The position numbers and the translations under genes are program-made. The notes below the pieces were generated by a model. That model did not search any database. It had not been told where the DNA came from and saw nothing but the letters and a program-made list of their open reading frames with translations. A stretch of DNA of 64,000 nt. Origin: JBQTJJ01 sp052387235 (GTDB lineage: Bacteria > Actinomycetota > Acidimicrobiia > Acidimicrobiales > GCA-2861595). Numbering within the stretch: position 1 is the first letter of the stretch; each line of letters opens with the position of its first letter. This document shows, one piece after another, positions 1 through 8,649 of the stretch. The stretch covers positions 7,688 through 71,687 of the forward strand of contig JBQTJJ010000001.1 of assembly GCA_052387235.1 (NCBI GenBank), written 5' to 3'.

Positions 1-1371
1 CGGGACTTCTGGATCGACGAGGCGACGAGCGCGCGCGCCGTGGACCGGTCGCTCTCGACCATGCTCGAAGCCGTCCGGGGCAGCGATCCTCATCCGCCGC
101 TGCACCTGGTGCTCACCTGGCTGGCGCATCAGGCCTTCGGCGAGGGGACGCTGGCTGTGCGGATGCCGTCGGTCGTGGCCGGCACCCTTCTGGTTCCCCT
201 GCTCTACCTCGTGGGCAAGGAGCTCTACGACCGGCGGGTGGGCATCGTGGCCGCCGCCCTGGCGGCGTTCGCGCCTGCGCTCGTGTGGTTCTCCACCGAG
301 GCCCGCCCGCCGGTCCTGGCCGCCTTTCTCGCTGCCCTCTCGCTCCTGGCCATGGTCCGGGCGCTGCGCCGGGGCCGGGCCAGCGACTGGGTCCTGTTCG
401 GATTGGCCGGTGCGGCGCTGATCTGGTCGCACCAGCTGGCCTGGGTGCACGTGGCCGTGCTCCACGCCGCCGCCGGCCTCCTCGTGTGGCGGGGTGAGAA
501 GACAGCCCGGCGCCGGTGCATGACCGGGTGGGCGGGGGCCACCACCGTCGTCGTCCTGGCCGGTGTGGCGCTGGCCGCCTACCGGTCGGGCATCGGGCCT
601 CCGCCCGCCCTGCCCCCCTTCGAGTACGCGACCCGCGCCGCACCGGGGGAGGGCACGTCGCTGTTCCCGGTGATCGGCAGCGGGGTCAGCGCCCTCATAG
701 GTCTCCACCCGCCCGACGTCACCTCCCGGCTGCTGGCCCTGTGGCCGCTCGGCATCCTGCTGTCGCTGCTAGGTCTGGGGCGGGCCCGGTCGGAGCGCGG
801 CGTGCTGCTCGTCGCCCTGAGTGCCGCCCCCTTCGTGGCCCTGTTCGCCGCCCAGGTGCTGGGCATCCCCCGTCACCCCGCATTCGCCCTCGGATGGGCC
901 GCCACCGCCATCCCCATGGTCGTCCTGTTGGCGGCCCGGGCCGTGACCTCGCTGGGAGGTCGCTGGCCCCGCGTGCGCGGCCTCGCCCTGGGGCTGGCCG
1001 CTCTGCTCGCTCTGGGCTTGGTGGACCAGGCCGTACGGGTGCAGCCCATCCCCCGTTACGACGTCGGGCCGCTCGTCGAGCAGGCGGCCGGGCGGGCGCG
1101 GGCGGGGGACGTGGTGGTCTTCGAGCCCCGCGCCCTGCGCGACCTGGTCCGCTTCCGCGCCCCCGACGGCGTCGCCACCCGGTCCGTGTCGGGCACCTCG
1201 TCCGAAGATGTCGAAGGCCAGGGGCGGGTGATCGTCGTGGCCGCCTTCGGACTCAGCACCAGCGACGAAAGCGGGGAGCGGGTGCTGTCGCTGGTGAAGG
1301 AGCTGTCGTCGTCGCGCCGGCTCGTCGCGGAGCGGGGACGACCCGACGTGAAGATGTGGGAGTTCGAATGA
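1..1371 (+). CDS. GT39-like polytopic membrane glycosyltransferase (5' partial)
   Basis: The reading frame is open from base 1 with no start, so the gene begins upstream; 456 residues are visible. The first visible residues, RDFWIDEATS, match the conserved N-terminal acidic motif (DE near the first extracytoplasmic loop) of the GT39/PMT/ArnT family of lipid-linked-sugar transferases. The rest is a long series of hydrophobic segments (e.g. LYLVGKELYDRRVGIVAAAL, then helices to about residue 340) followed by a soluble C-terminal domain of roughly 100 residues, the usual layout. It overlaps the next gene (cellulose-synthase-like GT2) by an ATGA, so the two are translationally coupled. The likely role is transfer of a sugar from a polyprenyl donor during cell-surface polysaccharide or glycoprotein assembly. 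Acceptor and donor cannot be told from the sequence. Confidence 0.75.
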   Translation, partial: RDFWIDEATSARAVDRSLSTMLEAVRGSDPHPPLHLVLTWLAHQAFGEGTLAVRMPSVVAGTLLVPLLYLVGKELYDRRVGIVAAALAAFAPALVWFSTEARPPVLAAFLAALSLLAMVRALRRGRASDWVLFGLAGAALIWSHQLAWVHVAVLHAAAGLLVWRGEKTARRRCMTGWAGATTVVVLAGVALAAYRSGIGPPPALPPFEYATRAAPGEGTSLFPVIGSGVSALIGLHPPDVTSRLLALWPLGILLSLLGLGRARSERGVLLVALSAAPFVALFAAQVLGIPRHPAFALGWAATAIPMVVLLAARAVTSLGGRWPRVRGLALGLAALLALGLVDQAVRVQPIPRYDVGPLVEQAAGRARAGDVVVFEPRALRDLVRFRAPDGVATRSVSGTSSEDVEGQGRVIVVAAFGLSTSDESGERVLSLVKELSSSRRLVAERGRPDVKMWEFE

Positions 1372-2894
1372 GCCCGGACACCGACCTCCGCCTGCAGCGC
1401 CCGACGTGGGATCCAAGTCGGAACGAGGGCACCCTTCGCCTCGCCCGGATCCTCGCGCTGGTCAACGGGCCGCTCGCCCTGTGGTACGTGTCCTGGCTCC
1501 TCGAGCCGGGCCGGTCCGCCCACCCGATCCTGTACGTGATGCTAGTCGCCGCCGAACTGTTCAACATGGCGCAGGCGGCGGGCTTCTGGTGGACCATCCG
1601 TGCCACCCGGCGCCACCGGCCTGCTCCCGCCGGTGGCGTGTCGGCGGCCGTCGACGTCCTGATCCCGACCTACAACGAGCCGGTCGAGGTCGTGGAGCCG
1701 ACGTTGGCCGCCGCCCTGCGGATCCGTCATCCGGACCTGAACGTGGTGCTCCTCGACGACGGTGGCCGGCCGGAGATGGAGCGCCTGGCTGGCCGCTACG
1801 GCGTTCGCTACCTGCACCGCACGGAGCGCCACGGCGCCAAGGCGGGTGCAATCAACGCCGCCCTGGAGAAGACCGGCGCCCCCTTCGTCGCCGTGTTCGA
1901 CTGCGACCACGTTCCCGACGCCAGGTTCCTCGAGGCAACGCTCACCCATTTCGCCGACGAGAAGGTGGCCTTCGTCCAGACGCCGCAGTACTACGCCAAC
2001 GGCCGGACCGGCGGCGTGGCCAGCGCCAGCTGGTCGCAGCAGTCGCTGTTCTTCGGGCCGATCGCAACTGGCCGTGACGCCCTGGGTGCCATGTTCTGCT
2101 GCGGCACCAACGTGGTGTTCCGCCGAGCGGCGCTGCAGGCGGTGGGTGGCTTCCCCACCGAGTCGCTGACCGAGGACTTCGAACTGTCCCTTGCCCTCCA
2201 GGAGGAAGGCTGGCAGACCCGCTACGTCCCGGAGGTGCTCGCCTCCGGGCTCGGCCCCGAGGACATGGCCTCGTACGTGAGCCAGCAGCTGCGCTGGGCC
2301 CGAGGCTGCCTGTCGGCGGCACCGCGCATCCTCGGGGCCCATCTGCCCTTCCGAGTGAAGCTCAACTACCTCCTGTCGGCCGGCTTCTGGCTCACCGGGT
2401 GGACGGTCCTCGTCTACGTCAGCTTCCCGATCGTGCGCATCCTCACCGGTGAGCAGCCCGTCACCGTGGCGTCGCCGGACCAGTTCCTCGTCCACTGGGC
2501 GCCCTACTTCGCCGCGTCCCTCGCCACCGTCGCCCTGTCCGCCCGCGGCAGCTACACCTTCTCGGCCTTCGCTGTCATGTCGGCCAACTTCTGGATCCAC
2601 ATCCAGGCAACGATCCTGGTTCTTCTCCGCCGCCGGGGCACGTTCGCCGTCACGCCCAAGGAGTCAGCAGGAGGGCGCCAGTTGCGGCCGGTGGCCGTGC
2701 CTCTCGCCGTGTGCACCCTTCTCGGCGGCGTCGCCGCCTACGGACTCGTGCGCGACCAGTCGCCCGCCACCATGAACAACGTCGCCTTCGCTCTGCTGCA
2801 CATCACCGTCCTGCTCAGCGGCGCCTGGCCGGCGCTGCAGGGGAGGCCCAGCCCGCAAGAGGCTCCCAGCGCGGCCGCCGTGGAGGCCGCGTGA
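1368..2894 (+). CDS. Cellulose-synthase-like family 2 glycosyltransferase (BcsA-type)
   Basis: The product is 508 residues. The start at 1368 is chosen because its ATG overlaps the upstream stop; the open frame further upstream is a shadow. The signature of processive GT2 synthases is present in order: DDG near residue 130, D178-C-D180-H (UDP-sugar/metal), TED with D270 (catalytic base), and Q306-x-x-R309-W310, which holds the growing glucan in the channel. Two hydrophobic segments precede the GT domain (about 30-75) and four or more follow it (from about 335), as in BcsA. There is no C-terminal PilZ domain, so c-di-GMP control by that route is not evident. The downstream GH8 gene is the usual partner of bacterial cellulose synthases, which supports a beta-1,4-glucan product; another beta-glycan is possible. 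Confidence 0.85.
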   Translation: MSPDTDLRLQRPTWDPSRNEGTLRLARILALVNGPLALWYVSWLLEPGRSAHPILYVMLVAAELFNMAQAAGFWWTIRATRRHRPAPAGGVSAAVDVLIPTYNEPVEVVEPTLAAALRIRHPDLNVVLLDDGGRPEMERLAGRYGVRYLHRTERHGAKAGAINAALEKTGAPFVAVFDCDHVPDARFLEATLTHFADEKVAFVQTPQYYANGRTGGVASASWSQQSLFFGPIATGRDALGAMFCCGTNVVFRRAALQAVGGFPTESLTEDFELSLALQEEGWQTRYVPEVLASGLGPEDMASYVSQQLRWARGCLSAAPRILGAHLPFRVKLNYLLSAGFWLTGWTVLVYVSFPIVRILTGEQPVTVASPDQFLVHWAPYFAASLATVALSARGSYTFSAFAVMSANFWIHIQATILVLLRRRGTFAVTPKESAGGRQLRPVAVPLAVCTLLGGVAAYGLVRDQSPATMNNVAFALLHITVLLSGAWPALQGRPSPQEAPSAAAVEAA

Positions 2895-3991
2895 GCCACC
2901 GCCCGAGGAGCCGCGGGCCGGTCACGACCCTCGCCGTCCTCGCCGCCTCGGCCTGTGTCGCCGTCCTCACCGCATGCGGTCGCGGCGGGGACGCCGCTGC
3001 CGGTCGCCGCGCCCGAGCCGGCGCGAACGCCTTCCTCGAGCGCTACATGGACGGCAACGGTCGGGTCGTCCGCCACGACCAGGGCGGAGACACGGTGAGC
3101 GAGGGTCAGGCCTACGCCATGCTCATCGCCCTTGCCATCGGGGACCGGGCGCGCTTCGACCAGGCCTGGCGATGGGCAGGCGAGCACCTCCAGCGGGACG
3201 ACGGCCTCCTGTCCTGGCACTGGAAGGACGGCGAGGTCGTCGACCCGAGCCCGGCGGCGGACGCCGACGTGGACGCCGCCCGGGCCCTGGTGCTGGCCGG
3301 TCGCCGCTTCAAGGCGCCCGAGCTCACTGAGGCCGGCGTCGACCTGGCCGAGGCAGTCCTGGCACACCAGACGATCCGGGTAGGCCAGGACGAGCTCGTC
3401 CTGGCCGCCGGGCCCTGGGCCGTGGAGCCCCGGATCGTCAACCCGAGCTACCTGGCAGTATGCGCCTTCGTCGACCCGGAGAAGGCGACGGGGGACCGGC
3501 GCTGGGATCAGCTCCGGACCAGCGCCCACCGTATCCTGGAGGAGCTCACCGCCGACGGCGGCCTCCCGCCCGACTGGTCGAGGCTCGGCACCGACGGCCG
3601 AGTCCGGCCCATCGGGTCGCCCGACCAGCCCGACCGCTCGCCCCGCTACGGGTTGGATGCTTCCCGGGTGCCGTTCCGCATGGCCGAGCGGTGCGACGGA
3701 GGCGGTAAGGACGTCGCGGCCCGCCTATGGCCGCGGCTCCGGCGCCTCGATGGAGGCGGCGCCGCCATCGCCTACGGGCTCGACGGGGAGCGCCAGGACG
3801 AGGCCGACCACCCGACCGGGCTCGTGGGCGCCGCGGCTGCCGCCTGGGCGGCCGGGGACAGCCAGGCGGCCGAGCGCTTGCTGACACGCGCCGCCGATCT
3901 CGATCAGCGGGTCCCGACCTACTACGGCAGCGCCTGGCTGGCCATGGGCCGCACGTGGCTGGTCGGCGAGCCCGAGGGGGGGGACGGCTGA
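2891..3991 (+). CDS. GH8 family endoglucanase-like lipoprotein (BcsZ-type)
   Basis: The product is 366 residues from a GTG at 2891 that overlaps the stop of the synthase gene. A lipoprotein signal ends in LTAC with C29 as the lipidated residue, so the enzyme should sit on the outer face of the membrane. The GH8 proton donor lies in SEGQAYAM (E71), and an acidic DADVD element (D124/D126) corresponds to the second conserved acidic region of GH8 (family motif ATDAD). Length fits GH8 endoglucanases. Enzymes of this family accompany cellulose synthases and trim or edit nascent glucan. Its position as third gene of a tightly overlapped operon supports that role. Substrate beyond a beta-1,4-glucan is inferred. 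Confidence 0.82.
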   Translation: MSHRPRSRGPVTTLAVLAASACVAVLTACGRGGDAAAGRRARAGANAFLERYMDGNGRVVRHDQGGDTVSEGQAYAMLIALAIGDRARFDQAWRWAGEHLQRDDGLLSWHWKDGEVVDPSPAADADVDAARALVLAGRRFKAPELTEAGVDLAEAVLAHQTIRVGQDELVLAAGPWAVEPRIVNPSYLAVCAFVDPEKATGDRRWDQLRTSAHRILEELTADGGLPPDWSRLGTDGRVRPIGSPDQPDRSPRYGLDASRVPFRMAERCDGGGKDVAARLWPRLRRLDGGGAAIAYGLDGERQDEADHPTGLVGAAAAAWAAGDSQAAERLLTRAADLDQRVPTYYGSAWLAMGRTWLVGEPEGGDG

Positions 3992-4680
3992 TGTCGACCA
4001 GGCTCGTACGCACGCTGCTGGCGGCGTCCACGGTCGTCCTCTGCCTCGTCGCCCTGCCGGCGGCCGAGGGCCAGATCGACACCACCACCACGACCACAGT
4101 GGCAACGACGACCACCACCCTCGCTCCGACGACCACGACCTTCGCCACGACGACGACCACGGCCGTCGCCACGACGACGACCACGACCGCCCTCGAGGAG
4201 ACCACCACCACCTCGGCCCCGGTGACGGCCACCACCGACGGCACCGTCGTCGACGGCACGACCACGACGTCGCCCGACACGCCCCTGACCACGGCGACCG
4301 TCATCGACCGCACCACCACCACCACCACGCCCGGCACCCCCACGACGCCGCCGCCGCACCGGGACGCCGCCGTCCAGCAGCGCCGCGACCGGGTGGCCCG
4401 GGCCTTCGGCGGCGTGGAGGAGCCGGCCGACACCCCGGACCTGGGGCGGTTCCTGGACGACGGCGGGCGCCGGCCGCGGCCCCGGGCGCGGGAGCGGACC
4501 ACCGGCGGTCTGTTCCTCGGCGGCCTGCTCACCGCCGTCGGAGCCGGCGTGGTGCTCGGCGCGAGGGACCGCGCCGCCAACGGCCGGCCGCCGGACGACC
4601 CGCTGGTCCAGGATCGAAAAGGCGAGAGCGGTGACCCGAGCCGCCGTCAGGCGGAGCGCTCGGCCAGACCTACCGCGTAG
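3991..4680 (+). CDS. Thr-rich secreted/membrane-anchored protein of the polysaccharide operon
   Basis: The product is 229 residues; its ATG at 3991 overlaps the last base of the GH8 stop. An N-terminal signal peptide (hydrophobic stretch LLAASTVVLCLVALPAA) is followed by about 100 residues dominated by Thr with Val, Ala and Pro, a typical extended, possibly glycosylated, stalk. The C-terminal third is charged (Arg/Asp/Gly-rich) and contains one hydrophobic segment, GGLFLGGLLTAVGAGVVLGA, probably a membrane anchor. No enzymatic domain is recognisable. Its place at the end of the operon suggests an envelope accessory factor for polysaccharide export or anchoring; the specific function is unknown. 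Confidence 0.7.
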   Translation: MSTRLVRTLLAASTVVLCLVALPAAEGQIDTTTTTTVATTTTTLAPTTTTFATTTTTAVATTTTTTALEETTTTSAPVTATTDGTVVDGTTTTSPDTPLTTATVIDRTTTTTTPGTPTTPPPHRDAAVQQRRDRVARAFGGVEEPADTPDLGRFLDDGGRRPRPRARERTTGGLFLGGLLTAVGAGVVLGARDRAANGRPPDDPLVQDRKGESGDPSRRQAERSARPTA

Positions 4681-4830
4681 TCGGCCCACGACATCCGGGC
4701 CGGCGGACCGCTGCGGCTGCTGTCGACGACAAAGGCCTTCTCCCCGAGCCGCTGGGCCAGCGTCCGCCCGTACTCGACCCCCGGCTGCGGTCCATTGGAA
4801 GTTCGACACGTTCAGGGCGAACCCGCGTGC
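4681..4830 (-). pseudogene. Frameshifted remnant of a GH6 cellulase gene
   Basis: Reading the minus strand, one frame gives ARGFALNVSNFQ (about 4830-4795). After a shift near 4793 the next frame gives VEYGRTLAQRLGEKAFVVDS followed by SRSG (to about 4708). These are two adjacent landmarks of GH6 endoglucanase/cellobiohydrolases (family forms G-F-A-x-N-x-S-N-F and F-V-x-D-T-S-R-N-G), in the right order and spacing, but split by a frameshift. The expected downstream NPPGRALG region is absent and nothing of the N-terminal catalytic domain remains. The fragment lies between the cellulose-type operon and the tRNA. It is read as a decayed cellulase, perhaps once a partner of the GH8 gene. Confidence 0.6.
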
Positions 4831-4900
4831 ACCGGCGACACCCGCTCCCGGGAGGGCGCTTGCACCTCCCACCGCAACGCGGTGACCTGCGACTTCGGGG

Positions 4901-4974
4901 TGGGCCGTAAGGGACTTGAACCCCTGACCCCTTGCGCGTCATGCAAGTGCTCTACCAGGCTGAGCTAACGGCCC
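4901..4974 (-). tRNA. tRNA-Val (anticodon GAC)
   Basis: On the minus strand the 74-nt sequence folds as a complete cloverleaf. The acceptor GGGCCGU pairs with ACGGCCC and there is a discriminator A. The anticodon stem CUUGC/GCAAG encloses the loop AUGACGC with GAC at positions 34-36. The T arm has loop UUCAAGU closed by AGGGG/CCCUU. CCA is not encoded. It lies 5 nt downstream of the diacylglycerol-kinase-like gene on the same strand, so it may be processed from that transcript. Confidence 0.93.
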
Positions 4975-4979
4975 CCGGA

Positions 4980-5873
4980 TCAGGCGCCGACCTTAGCATC
5001 GGCCCCGGGCGGCACGAGGACGGTGAGGGCTCCGGGAAGGGAGCGGAAGCGCAGGGGCGACGCCAGCTGCACGACCTCGCCGTCGAGGGCGACGGACACC
5101 GTGGGGGTGCGGAGGGTGACCTCGACATCGCACTCCTCACGCTGGACGAGGAGGGAGGACGCCGTCAGCCGCCCCAGCAGCAGCGCCAGCACCGTGCGGG
5201 TGCGGGCCAGGGCGACGTCGGCGCGCAGCACCCGGACGTCGAGAAGGGCCTGGTCCAGCGCGTCCCGGTGGATCAGGTCGGTCAGGCCCTCGCCGTAGCA
5301 GCCGTTGCCCACGAACACGAGCCAGGCCCGCTGGTTCGCCCCGTTCACGGCGACCCGGAAGCGGTGGCCCCTGCGGGCCTGGGCCCACGCCGCAGCGGCA
5401 TTGGCGACCATGGGCGGGAGGCGGCGCTCGTGCCGGCCGCGCTCGCGGACCATGGCGGCGTAGAAGCCGATGCTGGCGTTGTTCACGAAGCGCTCGCCGT
5501 TGACCTCGGCCAGGTCGACCGCCCGGCGCGTCCCGCCCACCGCGGCGGCGGCGTCGGCGACCGTCTCGATCCCCAGCTCCCTGGAGAAGTGGTTCCTGGT
5601 CCCGGTCGGCACCGGGAGCAGAGGGATGCCGGTGCCGGCCAGCAGGCCGGCCACGCAGCGGATGCTGCCGTCCCCGCCGGCGACACCGATGAAGTCGGGC
5701 CGGGCCGCGACCTCCTCCTGCGCCGTCGCCTCGAGGTCGTCACCCTCGCACGTCACCACGCGGGCGGTCGTGAAGCGCTCCTTGACCTCGTCCACAGGAG
5801 AGCTCCCGGGCCCGGACGCCGGATTGACGAGGATGACCCCTCCGGCGCCGGCGGCGACCCCGCCCGCGTTCAC
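4980..5873 (-). CDS. Diacylglycerol/sphingosine kinase-like lipid kinase (DAGK catalytic family)
   Basis: The product is 297 residues from a GTG at 5873 that overlaps the stop of the DUF421 gene (GTGA). The nucleotide-binding motif GGDGS is at residues 66-70 and the family motif P-T-G-T-x-N at 89-94, followed by the conserved FVNNASIGFY. This is the layout of YegS/DgkB-type soluble lipid kinases that phosphorylate diacylglycerol or related lipids with ATP at the membrane surface. In actinobacteria, relatives act in phospholipid recycling or phosphatidylinositol-type lipid synthesis. The exact lipid is not predictable. It is the last protein gene of a three-gene minus-strand operon and is followed by tRNA-Val. 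Confidence 0.85.
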   Translation of the reverse strand: MNAGGVAAGAGGVILVNPASGPGSSPVDEVKERFTTARVVTCEGDDLEATAQEEVAARPDFIGVAGGDGSIRCVAGLLAGTGIPLLPVPTGTRNHFSRELGIETVADAAAAVGGTRRAVDLAEVNGERFVNNASIGFYAAMVRERGRHERRLPPMVANAAAAWAQARRGHRFRVAVNGANQRAWLVFVGNGCYGEGLTDLIHRDALDQALLDVRVLRADVALARTRTVLALLLGRLTASSLLVQREECDVEVTLRTPTVSVALDGEVVQLASPLRFRSLPGALTVLVPPGADAKVGA

Positions 5874-6346
5874 GACGTCTTCTTCTCGTTCGGCGGGTGC
5901 CGATCCCTGTCGAAGGTGATGAACGAGAATGCTCCGTCCGGCTCCAGGAGCGCCACCTCCACCCGGGCCAGGTCACCGATCCCCTGCTGGCGGGCCTCCT
6001 CCAGCACCTCGTCGACGGTGAGGCGCTCCACCCGCAGTGCCTCGACCAGTGGCTCGCCGTTGCGCACGATGAGCACGGGGTCGCCCTCGATCACGTTCCG
6101 GGCCCGCTGGAAGCGGAACGACACGTAGGCGAACACGAGCACCCACATGGCCAGCGTGCCGGTGGCCAGCATGGCTCCGGTGACCGAGTAGTCCTCCTGC
6201 GTCACGCCCTGCTGCACCAGGTCGCCCAGGGTGATCAGGAGGACGAGCTCGAACGCGCTCATCTGGGCCAGCTCCCGCTTCCCGAGCGCCCGCGTGAGAC
6301 CCCAGAGGAAGAAGAAGACGACCGTGGCCCGAAGGGGGATCTCCAT
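5870..6346 (-). CDS. DUF421 family membrane protein (YetF/YcaP-like)
   Basis: The product is 158 residues. The ATG at 6346 is preferred over an open extension to 6430 because it overlaps the upstream stop by one base (TGATG) and the extension is Arg-rich and non-conserved in character. Three N-terminal hydrophobic segments (VVFFFLWGLTRALG, ELVLLITLGDLV, LATGTLAMWVLVFAYVSF) precede a small alpha/beta C-terminal domain containing NVIEGDPVLIVRNGEP, which is characteristic of DUF421. YetF-type proteins of Bacillus spores and vegetative membranes share this fold; their biochemical role is unsettled. Operon with a lipid kinase suggests a membrane-lipid context, by inference only. Confidence 0.8.
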   Translation of the reverse strand: MEIPLRATVVFFFLWGLTRALGKRELAQMSAFELVLLITLGDLVQQGVTQEDYSVTGAMLATGTLAMWVLVFAYVSFRFQRARNVIEGDPVLIVRNGEPLVEALRVERLTVDEVLEEARQQGIGDLARVEVALLEPDGAFSFITFDRDRHPPNEKKTS

Positions 6347-6861
6347 CAGGGCATGACCCAGGTGCGGTACGCGACGGACGCCACGGGCTCTCCGTCCACC
6401 AGGACGGCGGTCTCTCCCCTCGCTCCCCACTGCACGTTCGGGCCCATGCGGGTGTCGAGGGACACCTCCACGGTGTCACCGGCGTCCGGCGTCTCGAACT
6501 CCCACAGCACCCGCTCGCCGTCGGAGGTACTGGAGGAGGGGTCGGGGTCGAGGGAGTTCTCGTCGAACAGATCGAAGTACGAGGCGGTGCTGGCCAGGGT
6601 GATCGGGCCGTCGAAGCCTCCGCGACGGTGGACCGTGACCGACCACGGCACGGAGAGCCCCGGGCGGGCCACCTCGGGGTACCGGACCTCGACGGTGTAG
6701 CCGCCCCCCGAGCTGCGCGCGGTGCCGGTGCGGACCCCGAAGACACCGACGGCCCCCAGCGCCACGAACACGGCCACGAACGTGAGGAACGCCCTGCGGG
6801 CCATCCGGGCCCGGCGCAACGCGCCGAGGGGCACCTCGGCCGGGACGGTGGAGCGCGACAC
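6346..6861 (-). CDS. Single-pass membrane protein of unknown function
   Basis: About 171 residues from a GTG at 6861. The frame is open to 6960 but that extension runs into the divergent promoter and start of the next gene, so the shorter start is preferred; the true start is uncertain. One transmembrane segment follows a short basic N-terminus (RRAFLTFVAVFVALGAVGVFGV). The remaining roughly 120 residues look like an extracytoplasmic beta-rich domain (YTVEVRYPEVARPGLSVPWS). No family is recognised. It is the first gene of the operon with DUF421 and the lipid kinase. Confidence 0.65.
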   Translation of the reverse strand: MSRSTVPAEVPLGALRRARMARRAFLTFVAVFVALGAVGVFGVRTGTARSSGGGYTVEVRYPEVARPGLSVPWSVTVHRRGGFDGPITLASTASYFDLFDENSLDPDPSSSTSDGERVLWEFETPDAGDTVEVSLDTRMGPNVQWGARGETAVLVDGEPVASVAYRTWVMP

Positions 6862-6950
6862 GACCCCGCGTACCCGGGCGCTGCCCGGCGCAAACGGCCG
6901 GGCGCGGCGGCCAGCCTTGCCCCTCCCTGCCTGCGGTCTTACCCTTCCCC

Positions 6951-8636
6951 ATGGCCTCACCGTCGCTCGACCCCCGGTTGGAGGTCGGCGGACCGGTTCG
7001 CCACGTGCTGGTGGAGGCGGCGCGCGCCCTCCATACCGAGAGCGACCGCACGAGGCTGCTGGCCTGGGCGGTCGACGGAGCGCGGTCGCTCACCGGCGCC
7101 GAGGTGGCCGGTCTGTGGATGCTGGACGGCGACGAGTCGCCGCAGTGGCGCGTCGCGGCCGGGCGGGCGGCGGCGACCACCGAGCTGGACGGGCTCGGGG
7201 ATCCCCGGCTGCATGCCGCCCTGCACCCGGCCGTGCGCCGGGGTGCACCCGTGCATTTCGCCGACCTCAAGGGCGAACAGGGCGATCGCGACCTGGCCTC
7301 GGCCCTGCCCGGCATGGCCAGCGTGCTGGCCGCCCCCGTGCCCGCTGTCGACGGGGCCACCTACGGGGTGCTGCTGGTGGCCGACTCCCGATCGGGACGG
7401 CTGGCGCGCCACACCGACGACCTGGCGGCCCTGGGCGCCCACCTGGGCGTCGCCCTCGACAACGCCGCGAGCCGCCTCGCCCTCGAGCAGCTGCGAGCCA
7501 CCGAGCAGCAGATGGTGAACCAGCTCCAGGCCGCGGTGATGCCGAGCCGGCCCGAGGTGCGGTTCACCGAGCTCGGCAGCTACTACTCGCCCGCCGATCC
7601 GGGGGTTGCCACCGGCGGCGACCTGCACGACTGGATCGTCCTGCCCGACGGCGACCTCCACTTCGCGGTGGTCGACGTGATGGGCAAGGGCGTCGCCGCC
7701 ACCAAGGACGCCCTGGCCGTGACCCATGCCTTGCGCCTCCTGGTCATCGACGGCTGCCCGCTCGCCGACGTGGTGGCACGGGCCGACGCCATCGTCACGG
7801 CCCAGAACCCAGAGCTCGTGGCCACGCTGCTCGTCGGCCGCTACCGCCCCGCCACCGGCAGGCTCAGGCTGGCGGGCGGCGGGCACCCGCCTGCGTTCGT
7901 CGTGAAGGACGGCACCGCCCGGGAGGTGGCTGCCCCCGGCGTGCCGATCGGCTGGCCCGGCGCCGGCTCGGAGGGAGTGACGGAGGTGTCACTCGGGCGG
8001 ACCGACAGCGTGCTCCTCTACACCGACGGGCTGGTGGAGGGCACCAAGGACGTGGTGAGCGGTCTGGCTGCGCTGCGCCGCTTCGCGGAGGAGACGGCGC
8101 CCTACCCGGCCCAGCAGCAGGCCCGCATCCTGGTGGAGCGCACCCTCGCGGGAGCGGCGCGCCGGGACGACTCCCTCGCGCTGGTCCTTCGCCGCCGCGT
8201 GCCGCCGGCCAAGAGCCACGGCCTGGCCCTCGGACCGTTCGAGCACCGCCTGTCCCGGAGCATGGCTGCGGTGTCGGTGAGCCGGGGCCTCCTTCGGGAG
8301 TGGCTGATCCGGGTCCCGGTCGACGCCGACTCCATCCACGACCTCCTCCTGGCCGCCACCGAGCTGTGCGCCAACGCGGTGGAGCACGCCACCTGGACGG
8401 CCGCAGGCGTGGTGATCCGGGCCCGAACCGAGGGGGCCGACGTCGTCCTCGAGGTGGAGGACGACGGGAGCGGCCTGAGCTGGCCCCTGCTGGCCCAGGA
8501 GCCGCCCGATCCGGAGGCGGACCACGGGCGGGGCCTGTGGCTGGTGCGGACGTTCACCGACGAGGTGGCGCCGCTGACGGTCGACGGCCGGACCGTCATC
8601 CGCTGCGTCAAACGGTCCGTGGTGGCCGCCGGGTAG
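6951..8636 (+). CDS. GAF - SpoIIE/PP2C phosphatase - HATPase signalling protein (RsbU/RsbW-like fusion)
   Basis: The product is 561 residues. The N-terminal part (about 15-170) has the size and pattern of a GAF sensor. A PP2C-type SpoIIE phosphatase domain (about 180-395) carries the metal-binding motifs GGDLHDW, VVDVMGKG and LYTDGLVEGTKD. The C-terminal domain (about 415-555) is an anti-sigma-type HATPase with an N-box-like TELCANAVEHA and G-boxes VEDDGSG and GRGLWLV. Such fusions control sigma-B/SigF-like stress responses in actinobacteria: the phosphatase dephosphorylates an anti-anti-sigma factor and the kinase domain binds or phosphorylates it. No STAS antagonist or sigma gene is adjacent. 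A TACCCT hexamer ends 5 nt before the ATG, suggesting a leaderless mRNA. Confidence 0.88.
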   Translation: MASPSLDPRLEVGGPVRHVLVEAARALHTESDRTRLLAWAVDGARSLTGAEVAGLWMLDGDESPQWRVAAGRAAATTELDGLGDPRLHAALHPAVRRGAPVHFADLKGEQGDRDLASALPGMASVLAAPVPAVDGATYGVLLVADSRSGRLARHTDDLAALGAHLGVALDNAASRLALEQLRATEQQMVNQLQAAVMPSRPEVRFTELGSYYSPADPGVATGGDLHDWIVLPDGDLHFAVVDVMGKGVAATKDALAVTHALRLLVIDGCPLADVVARADAIVTAQNPELVATLLVGRYRPATGRLRLAGGGHPPAFVVKDGTAREVAAPGVPIGWPGAGSEGVTEVSLGRTDSVLLYTDGLVEGTKDVVSGLAALRRFAEETAPYPAQQQARILVERTLAGAARRDDSLALVLRRRVPPAKSHGLALGPFEHRLSRSMAAVSVSRGLLREWLIRVPVDADSIHDLLLAATELCANAVEHATWTAAGVVIRARTEGADVVLEVEDDGSGLSWPLLAQEPPDPEADHGRGLWLVRTFTDEVAPLTVDGRTVIRCVKRSVVAAG

Positions 8637-8649
8637 GTTGGTCAGCCTC

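Noticed and set aside
4080..4340. ACC/ACG-rich repeat considered as a DNA repeat array
   Set aside because: It is explained by a Thr-rich coding stalk with no fixed repeat unit and no spacer structure; not CRISPR-like.
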